Source of the DNA: Nipponacmea schrenckii
Lineage: Eukaryota > Mollusca > Gastropoda > Lottiidae
NCBI GenBank assembly: GCA_030562195.1
Contig: CM060200.1
Coordinates: 28,931,023-28,995,022, forward strand
Length of the DNA: 64,000 nt
Direction: 5' to 3'
Shown here: positions 57,101 to 64,000 of the stretch, one piece after another
Layout: every line of letters begins with the position of its first letter
Numbering within the stretch: the first letter of the stretch is position 1
Translations under genes and position numbers: made by a program
The notes under the pieces: model-generated
Seen by the model: only the letters and a program-made list of their open reading frames with translations
Databases searched by the model: none
What the model was told of the DNA's origin: nothing

Positions 57101-57683
57101 TTGGCGAACTTATACGCGTGAGAGCTATAGATGAAATGTGCTTATGTGAGATCTGGACGGAATGCATTGCTTAAATCACAGCGTGAGATCAAATGGGAAT
57201 ATGTTGATGAAACTATTATTCTCTACATTATTTCCAGGATTTATTCATGGAGATATCAACGAAGGAAATGTGCTAGTTTCCCAAACCGCATCACCCATTA
57301 ACAATAATGCTATAGTCAATAAGACTAAGTCATGGTATAAAATTGAAGCTATTATAGATTTTGGAGACATTTCGTATTCTCCGTATATATTTGAAATCAG
57401 TATCGCTATGTTATACTTAATTCTTCAAAGCAAAGAATTAGACCTGGAATATATCCCAAGTCAAGTGTTGAAGGGTTATTTACAACATTTGGAATTGAGC
57501 GATGAAGAGCTGAGCTTGATTAAGCTGTGTGTTTGTGCTCGAGCAGTTCAGTCTATTGTAAGAGGTATTATAAGCAACAGTAGTCAATCTAATGACTCAG
57601 TTGGATTAGAGTTGTTAAAGAAGTTATGGCCCATTCCGGATAGTGGCATTGTTAAAAGATGGCGATACGGTAGTGAATCTTGA
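51118..57683 (+). CDS. HYKK: Hydroxylysine kinase-like (APH-family) protein, five exons
   Basis: Exons: 51118-51352, 51694-51807, 53417-53547, 56804-56990 and 57238-57683 (TGA). All phases agree, giving about 370 aa, close to the usual length of vertebrate HYKK. Exon 1 has FEIYGLKLIEMKPLESYDDT, the family opening; exon 3 MVRLFNFIPGIPY; exon 5 the APH catalytic loop FIHGDINEGNVLV (H-G-D-x4-N) and IDFGD, the metal-binding Asp. HYKK phosphorylates 5-hydroxylysine using GTP in collagen-lysine breakdown. The exon 4 start is one of three in-phase AG sites (56804, 56819, 56828). An acceptor-like TTTAATTGTAG just before the ATG hints at a non-coding first exon. AATAAA occurs just past the stop (about 57693-57704). 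Substrate is inferred from family only. Confidence 0.85.
52850..53170 (+). repeat. Intronic dispersed repeat related to 7080-7460
   Basis: It starts with GTCCGTCCGTCCGTC and continues with GGATTTTGATGACACTTGAT, GATCACGCAAGGATGA and related units. It lies in intron 2 of the kinase gene. Confidence 0.6.
53796..53955. mobile_element. 160-bp MITE-like stem-loop in kinase intron 3
   Basis: ATTAAACGTTGGTCTCACTA with AGCATTATTGGTGTGTAAAC on the left is mirrored by ACACACCAATAATGCTAGTA and AGACCAACATTTAAT on the right, arms of about 50 bp around a 55-bp centre. No coding potential. Confidence 0.75.
54055..54928. mobile_element. 0.87-kb non-autonomous DNA element, about 95-bp inverted repeats
   Basis: The left arm 54055-54150 (GGTTGAAAAAAGGATCCAAA, CATTTCTACGGTAGAAGTGA, AATAAAATTTAAGTATTT) pairs with the right arm 54832-54928 at roughly 80-85 percent. 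A second inverted pair (TCGTATCAGTCTGGTTGTAA near 54324; TTACAATCAGACTGATACGA near 54621) lies inside, along with a 42-bp minisatellite. The ends resemble the MITE at 42432-42588. It lies in intron 3 of the kinase gene. Confidence 0.7.
54569..54736 (+). repeat. 42-bp minisatellite, four units
   Basis: GTTCCAA words fall at 54611, 54653 and 54695, with a first diverged unit from 54569. The period is a multiple of three, so it leaves an open frame with a 14-residue rhythm, but there is no sign that it is translated. Confidence 0.75.
55780..56665 (+). repeat. Minisatellite of about 181-192 bp, four units
   Basis: CTGGCCAGT occurs at about 56092, 56278, 56470 and 56651, with a diverged CCGGCCAGTGGCTGT at 55792. 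Each unit contains CTTCATGGCCAATTTTCTGA, GATGGTGGTGGGGTATATTT and AAAATTCCAATATAATGGTA. It lies in intron 3 of the kinase gene, just before exon 4. Confidence 0.8.
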
Positions 57684-58390
57684 GGTATAAAAAATAAAAA
57701 TAAAATCTCAGTAATATCACAGAGTAAATATATACTCTGTGGTAATATATTCGTTCACAGTGCCATTCGGGAACAATATTGAACTGCTTTTATTATCTAA
57801 TTCAAATTGATTGTTATAATTTCAATCTCTTCGGATGTAATAAGGTATTTATTATAATAAATCCGTACTGTATAAAATTATATCTGAATGTTTATTTTGT
57901 AATAAAATAGGAAAGTATTTCAAGATTATTTTCTATATAACCCCAGATTTTGTGTTATGATTAACTCATTCCGAGATGTCTAAATGAGTTATTGTCCTTG
58001 TTTTTGAAAACGCGTTCAATGTTTAGCTCGTTCTTCTTCCTCTACCAGTCCTTTACCCATTACCATTATATCATCTACTACTTCTATAAGTTCTGCCTCT
58101 ATACCCACTAATACTTCGTCTACAATTACCCCTAGAAGTGCGTGTACTACTAACAACATCTTCACGGAATTCTAAATATTCTCGACGCAAGATAGAAATG
58201 ATCTTTAGCCACTTTTAGCGTATTTCCATAATAGGATAGTTTAGGAGGCTTTTACTTCTAGGTTCGGCAAGGCTCACAACTCTGGATCAATTTAAAAACA
58301 TAAAAACCTTTAATAACGCCACACTTCTGTTGGCACTCTTTCAATACTTAAAACAAACTCAAACAATAATAGACTAGGATATCAAGACAA
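57684..58390. other. Intergenic stretch, possible split BEL/Pao LTR part
   Basis: After the kinase gene there is AT-rich DNA without a gene. The part from about 58250 to 58390, read on the minus strand, may be the far half of the BEL/Pao LTR separated by element C (TTCTAGTCATTTT before C, CTAGTCTATTATTGTTTG after it). This is a guess from context. Confidence 0.3.
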
Positions 58391-60086
58391 AAAGATAGCT
58401 TGCCAGGCAAGGTAACATAAGCCCACTGGCAGCATTGAATTAGAAAAATAAATTGAGCAACAACTCAAAAACATTCAATGGATATTGAAGTCAAGGGCAA
58501 AAACTCAAAAATTGTTCATGGAAAATCGTCAAATTAAAACTTGACCACCATCTTATCTATTTCAATACTCATACCAAGTTCATCGAATCCATTGAAAAAT
58601 TGTAGATTATTCTGCACCCACAAATATTTTTGACGCAATTTTGCTTAGTCAAGGGCATTAAATCAAAAAAACATTCGTTAAGAAAGTCGGAAATTCAAAC
58701 TTGACTAATGTTTTATCTATTCTGATGCTTACACCAAGTTCCATCAAAATCTTTTGAAAATTAAAGCTTTTTATTGAAACCACAATAGAATCTTGACGCT
58801 ATCTTGCCCCATGTATGTCAACCAGATGCAAAACATGTCCCTTTATATCAGAAACGCATTATTTTCTAAGAAACTCTACGAATAAAAGATACCCGATCCA
58901 AGAGCACCTAACATGTGAAAACTCGAATGTAATATACTTAATTTCATCTAAAAAATGTCCCAAACAATATATCGGTGAAACAAAGAACAAATTACGCACT
59001 CGTTTTAATGCTCACAGATCAGATATTAAATTAAAAAAGATAAACCTGTTTCTAACTATTTCAATCTTGACGACCATTCACTTGACGATCTCACCCTAAC
59101 CCCAATTGAGCGCATAGAAATCGACTTGCCCGAAGATGAAACTACCAAATTCCGTCAATCTAGAGAAGCCCATTGGATTGAGACATTGAATACAGCAAGA
59201 CCCATAGGACTTAATATTCACCACAGTGTAGGCATAGCACCCTTTGTAGTTCCATTTAATACAACCAGTAATAAAGCAAGTAAGATAGTTCAAACCCATT
59301 ATAAGAGTCTCCAAGAGAAATTTCCTCATGTCTATAAACAGAAAATAATACTGGCATATTCAAAAAATCAGAACTTAAATGACAACCTTGTTCATACCAA
59401 ATTAAAAATAATCTGTACTTAACAGGTACTATACTCCTCGCCCATCGGGCGAGTTATTTTATTTTTTCTAATTTCAGATCAGAAGAGAAGAAAATCATCC
59501 AACAGATCCAGATCCCAATTTCTCAATAAGATATTTGTTCCACCCTTGGCCTGTACATTTGGGAGATTCAATCCCTCCCTTCTCCGAAATCAAAACAGTT
59601 CATTGAAAAAATGTCAAATTCAAACTTGACTGAGGTCTAATCAATTCCAATGCTCACACCACGTTTCATGAAAATCCTCTTAAAATTGGAGGATTTATTG
59701 GATCGAAACTAAAATTTTGACAAGATTTTACTACGTCAAGGGCAATAACTCAAAAACTGTTCATCAAAAAAATTGCCAAATTCAAAATCGACTGTTGTCT
59801 TATCAATTCCAATGCTCACACCAAGTTTCATCAAAATCAATTGAAAATTATAGCTTCTATTGTGTCTACAACAAATATAGAGGCAGGGGCAATAACTCAA
59901 AAACCATTTATTGAAAAATCGTCCAACTTGACTGCCGTCTTATCAATACCAATGCTCATACGAAGTTTCATTAAAATCCATAGAAAATTGTAGCTTCTAT
60001 AGTGTCTACAAAAAAATGTTGACAGACCGACAGACCGACGGAAAGCGGCAACGACAATAAACGTCCACATATTCATGTGGGCGTAT
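58391..60086. mobile_element. Helentron/Pearl-like element, copy C, split by a Penelope fragment
   Basis: Left border AAAGATAGC, hairpin CTTGCC-A-GGCAAG and ATAAGCCCAC; right border ACGTCCACATATTCATGTGG with GTGGGCGTAT at 60077-60086. Inside are diverged 161-bp-type units (AATCCATTGAAAA, CAATTCCAATGCTCACACC, TAGAGGCAGGGGCAATAACT). The tandem pattern is interrupted from about 58805 to 59588 by Penelope coding sequence and resumes after it. Confidence 0.8.
58805..59588 (+). pseudogene. Penelope-like GIY-YIG endonuclease fragment
   Basis: Frame one: RCKTCPFI (Zn-finger Cys pair), NVIYLISSKKCPKQYIGET (GIY-YIG motif in its Penelope form) and LRTRFNAHRSDIK with the conserved Arg and His. After a shift near 59040 the second frame gives LTPIERIEIDLPEDE, REAHWIETLNTARPIGLN (conserved Glu and WI-x-LxT-PxGLN ending) and runs to 59422. 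This is the C-terminal half of a Penelope-like protein that nicks DNA for target-primed reverse transcription. The RT half is not here. Downstream there is a hairpin CTCGCCC-AT-GGGCGAG at 59443-59458. Confidence 0.85.
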
Positions 60087-60099
60087 AAAAATGACTAGA

Positions 60100-60253
60100 A
60101 AATGATGTTTTAGATTAATGCTAGGTCAACAAGTGATGTGATCCACAATCATAAAACAAACACACAGTAGACTCGCACTCTCCAGACACTAATACAAACA
60201 GACGATCAAGTAACACTGCGATGGGTCGGTCACTCTGTGTGCAATACCGCACA
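60100..60253 (-). repeat. BEL/Pao 3' LTR, 5' portion (candidate)
   Basis: On the minus strand, right after the purine tract, TGTGCGGTATTGCACAC begins with TG as LTRs do and continues toward element C. The end and a matching second LTR are not visible, so length is unknown. Confidence 0.45.
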
Positions 60254-60272
60254 CTCCCCCCATGTTGGCCAC
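60254..60272 (-). promoter_or_regulatory. BEL/Pao polypurine tract (candidate)
   Basis: The minus strand reads CAACATGGGGGGAGTGTG. G-rich tracts of this form commonly precede the 3' LTR of BEL/Pao elements. Confidence 0.55.
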
Positions 60273-60459
60273 CAAGATTGCACTTGAAGGGCAACATTAA
60301 TTCTGAATAAGGAAAAAGAAACATTAAAGGATGCACATCAAATCAGGTAGGATTGAACATCAAAAAGTAATATATAAAAATCCACAAAAATGTATAAAAG
60401 TCCTAATTGCAACACAATATACTGTACATGTACTGTAATTGTTTATGTAGATCAAATTA

Positions 60460-63400
60460 TTAATCACTAGTAAAGTTTAATTTACTAATCCATTCTCGAC
60501 GTTTCTCATCTCCGGCAATAGCGGCCTTTCTTCTTGGTCGCGGTTGAACATCATCTGACTCCGGTTCCTGGTTGGTATGATTAGGAACATCAAGCTGCTC
60601 ATTCAATTTAGAGTTACTATTCAAAGTATAACAATTAAGTTCAAGGGATACAATAATTGAATAGGTCTGTTAAGAATTATAGTCCTTCCACCGAAGTTAC
60701 TCGAACCGTGACACCACGAGTAATGTTATCACTTCCAATAATCAGCGATTCGACTTGTCCGATTTTCCACAATGTTCTCTAAGTTTCTCATTATGCACTC
60801 AAACAATATCTCCAACAGAAATGTTACATTATCTAAATCTAAAATCTCAAAACGATCATTAGTTGGTAATCCTAATCTTCTGCCACATAGCAAGTGTGAA
60901 GGGGTAAGGGGTTCTTCTAGGTCCTCAGTTAAGACATAAGACAAAGGGCGACAATTTAGAATAGTCTCAACTTCAGTTATAACAGTTATGAGTTCATCAA
61001 ATGAAAAAAGGTGCTCCTCCAATTGTTTTTCTCAAACAACGCTTCACAGATTTCACGAGTCTCTAAAATAATCCACCCCACCACGGAGCAGTCTCTAGGT
61101 TAAAATTCCACTGGATTCGTTGCAACAGACAATAATCCTTTAATTCAATGGATCTCATTAATGAATCTTGCCCTTTCGAAGCGGATTTAAATGTTTTAGC
61201 ATTATCTGTAACAATCGAGCTACGAATCTTCTAAAGCATCTCAAAAACGTTGCAGAAGTAAGTGACATGACAAGGTCTAAATGCACGGCTCTGGCAACAA
61301 GTAAATAAGGCAATCCATACCTTTACTGCATTAGTAGCTTTGATAAACAATGGATCAGCAAAATCAATACCAGTGTAACTGAATAGTGGTGACTATTGAA
61401 CTCGAAATGAAGGTAATGGTGGTGGAATATGTACAGGATAAGAACTTCCTTCTAATTTCTTACAAATGAGACACTGATGGATCAATCTCCGGATGAACTG
61501 GCGTCCAGGTATCAACCAATATTTAGACCTCAACTCTATAATTGTTGACTTAACTCCGTTATGACAAACTCGTCGATGCCAATCTACGACTATCAATGTT
61601 GTGATGTAATGACTAGCATCCAGTAAGATAGGTTGTTTAGCTATAAGTTGGATGTTTGCATTCATTAGACGACCATTACATCTGATAATGCCATCTTTAT
61701 CTGCGAAAAGTTCAATCTGATTCTTCCATTGGTTGAGTTTATTGTTTTGCTTCAAGTTTGACTGATTATTCAGAATCCATAATTTCTCCGCTTGCTCTAT
61801 ATCGAATGGACTCAGATCAGGTTTGATGGTCTTCCTCGACTTCAGATAAGCAATGAACTTCAAAACGTAAGCTGTGACTCTAAGAAATTTGTTGAACTGT
61901 TAAAGTTCTCACAGGCTATGATATGACTCAATCGGGATTCTTGGGTTGTTAAAATCAATGACGTAGAATTTAACAAATTTTCTCTTTCCTTAATCTTCAT
62001 TTCTTCTAGGATTTCTTCTTGAACTCTGTTTAGGTTAAAGTCATCTCAGATGATATCTTTATCCTTTATCCATTCTGGACCTTCTCTCCAAAGCATACGT
62101 TTAGAGAAGTTGTAAGGTCATCAACCTCTGGATAGGATATCTGCGGGATTAGATTTTCCTGGACAGTGACACAACGAAGACGTAGTTGTAAGAGTTCTGA
62201 TTTCATTAACTCCATATTGGACAAATTGCTTCCATTCTCTTCGCTCTTCCTTAATCTAATAGAGCGATACCTTTGAAATCTGTCCAGCAGGTTACATCAG
62301 TAATGTAGATCCGTGATGACATAGCTTTAAAAACAGTATCAATCAATCGTGATAATACTAACGCCGATAAAAGCTCTAATCTGGGTATGCTAAGCTGAGT
62401 TAAAGGTGCTACTTTAGTCTTGGCAATCAGGAATCTAATGAAGATTTCACCATTTGATACAATTCTCAAGTATACGATTGCACCATACGCTCTAATAGAA
62501 CTGTCGCAGAACCCATGGAGGCTGCAACTATCAATAGGTTGAGGAATATCTTTAAATATACATCTAGGTAGACTGAACATCCCTTCTATCTCTAAGGAGT
62601 TGAGTAGTTTCTTCCAATTCACCAGATTTTTTTTCCAGTTAACTCTATCTCCCAATCTAAATTCTCCTTACAAAGATCTTAAAAAAGGATTTTATCTGAA
62701 TGGTGACAAGAAACCAAGTCGATCATAAATTCTGGCTGAAATGCTTACAACATTGCGCTTGGTTGGAGAACATTCTCTGGCATGAAGTGTAATATTATTC
62801 AAGTTAAAATTCAGCATATATTCTTCAAGGATTTTCTGTTCTTGATCATAATTATGTCAGAAGGACAAAGGCTTGACTTAGCATATGTTTCATCAAGTGG
62901 TAGAGGTGTTGATTAATCTGCTTCATTAGCTTGAATCATTTCTCTTAATTCTCTGGAGTTTGATGGAAATTTTCTTAGGTTGAAACTGCCTTCGGAAAAT
63001 CTAGTCTTGGCTTTTCGATAGAGTTCAAAGGTTTCTTGGACAGTCTCAGTTCCGGTACTTAAATCATCAACATATTTGTGATTCAGGATATTGTTGAAAA
63101 ATTCTGGATCCTCCTTTAGGTATTTTTCAATGTGAAACTTCACGGTTGCATTTAACAGGAAAGGACTGAGGTTACTCCAAAAGGAACTCTGGCAAATCTC
63201 AATGTAGTAATTTCAGGACTTTTCTGTTTGATGTCCTTGATTCATAGGAAGCGAAGTACATTGCGATCTTCTTCAGCAATGGAGATCACCAAGAAAGCTT
63301 TTCCTATGTCTCCAATCAGAGCGATTCTATGGGTTCTGAATCTCATCAAAATATCTACAATTTTCTGTTGTAGTGGTGGCCCTGAGAGTAAACAGTCGTT

Positions 63401-64000
63401 TAGAGAAGGCGCATCAGGTGTGGAAGTAGCTTAGGCATGGTAAACAATCCCCAAATTCGTAGTTTCCTAGTCTCGACGTATCACTGCATGGTGTGGGATG
63501 AAATGAGTGTTTCCCAATTCCTTTTTCGAGTTCATCATTGATGATAGAATTATACTCCTCAAATATTTTGGGATCTTGACGAAGTCTCTTCAGTAAATTC
63601 ATCAGTCGTTTCTCTCAAAGTTTGAAGTTATCTGGTAATAGGGGATGCGGTATTTTCCAAGGAAGGCGAACTTCATAACGTTGATTCTTGAAGGTTATAC
63701 TGTCGACTAAATCATCATATACTGTTTTGGGTGTTATTCCTAAGGATTCTAAATTCCAAAACTGCTGTATAACTTTCTCTAGTTTATGTTGAGACTCTTG
63801 GCTCGATTCTTTACTACATCTCATAACAGATGGCTGCATATACATTTATTATAATATGTTCACCAGTTTCGATAGACATAGGCCCGGATAGGACCCATCC
63901 AAATTTCGTGTTGACAGCTGTCGGTCCATGCTCCCCCCGTACAACATCATCGGTGACAAATTTCCAATATTGGTCAGAGCCAATTAAAACATCAATACAA
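60460..64000 (-). pseudogene. BEL/Pao retrotransposon pol, decayed, runs off the window
   Basis: Minus-strand order: protease end (DVLIGSDQYW, GPTAVNTKFGWVLSGP at 64000-63850), RT pieces (63845-62913, with HKYVDDLSTGTETVQETFEL as the YVDD box), RNase H-like piece (GFCDSSIRAYGAIVYL, APLTQLSIPRLELLSALVLS), integrase zinc domain (HRRVCHNGVKSTIIELRSKY, CLICKK) and C-terminal part (EVETILNCRPLSYVLTED, LTPSHLLCGRRLG), ending QPRPRRKAAIAGDEKRREWI and TAA at 60462-60460. The Pao-type protease linker (A17) and the DUF-like C-terminus identify the family. Frameshifts and stops occur about every 300-500 bp, and the DDE core between 61390 and 61030 is badly broken. Gag and the 5' LTR are beyond the right edge. 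Confidence 0.85.

Noticed and set aside
59443..59475. GC-rich hairpin followed by a T-rich run, like an intrinsic terminator
   Set aside because: The setting is a Penelope 3' region in an animal genome; bacterial-type termination does not apply.
1..64000. tRNA and rRNA genes
   Set aside because: No intact cloverleaf with A and B boxes or rRNA core was recognised by eye; a covariance search would be needed to exclude them.

Overview
The window is eukaryotic, AT-rich and repeat-dense, with split genes, GT-AG introns and no prokaryotic gene layout. A mollusc, probably a bivalve or gastropod, is the best guess. The basis is a 161-bp tandem-repeat element that closely resembles bivalve Pearl/Helentron-type elements as I remember them, and a mixture of LINE, Penelope, Ty3, BEL/Pao and DIRS retroelements. 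The species cannot be named from sequence alone.

Four host genes or gene parts are supported. (1) At the left edge (+) are the last six exons of a metzincin protease of the reprolysin (M12B) type, with an intact HExxHxxGxxHD zinc site, a Met-turn and a short Cys-rich tail (1-6177). (2) On the minus strand are two exons of a STELLO/DUF288-like putative glycosyltransferase (10701-12990); its 5' exons were not found. (3) A lone first coding exon of a THAP-domain protein lies at 17264-17382 (minus). (4) A complete five-exon hydroxylysine kinase-like gene (HYKK; about 370 aa) runs 51118-57683 (+), with phase-compatible splice sites and the HGDxxxxN / IDFGD kinase motifs.

Most of the rest is mobile DNA. 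3.9-10.3 kb: repeats and PIF/Harbinger remnants. 13.1-14.4 kb: a LINE 3' end (minus). 15.2-17.1 kb: a fold-back element with palindromic minisatellite arms. 17.4-19.6 kb: a Penelope-like remnant. 19.8-31.3 kb: a nest of LINE copies (called alpha, beta1, gamma1, beta2 here), a SINE and two Helentron/Pearl-like insertions; beta2 starts with a 2A-like ribosome-skipping motif. 32.5-35.1 kb: LINE delta. 35.2-39.9 kb: LINE gamma2, an RNase H-bearing LINE with a CCHC ORF1 and tandem 5' monomers, split by a LINE 3' tail. 40-43.4 kb: no gene, one short MITE. 44078-48506: a 4.4-kb Ty3/mdg4-type LTR retrotransposon on the minus strand with nearly identical LTRs and a TAGCA target duplication but damaged coding regions. 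48.6-49.2 kb: a DIRS-type fragment. 49.8-50.7 kb: a 0.9-kb inverted duplication just upstream of the kinase gene. 58.4-60.1 kb: another Helentron/Pearl-like element split by a Penelope endonuclease fragment. 60.1 kb to the right edge: a decayed BEL/Pao element (minus) that continues past the window.

The host genes do not form a pathway. The main story is layered insertion: elements sit inside other elements, and two LINE copies carry the same type of insertion at the same internal position.
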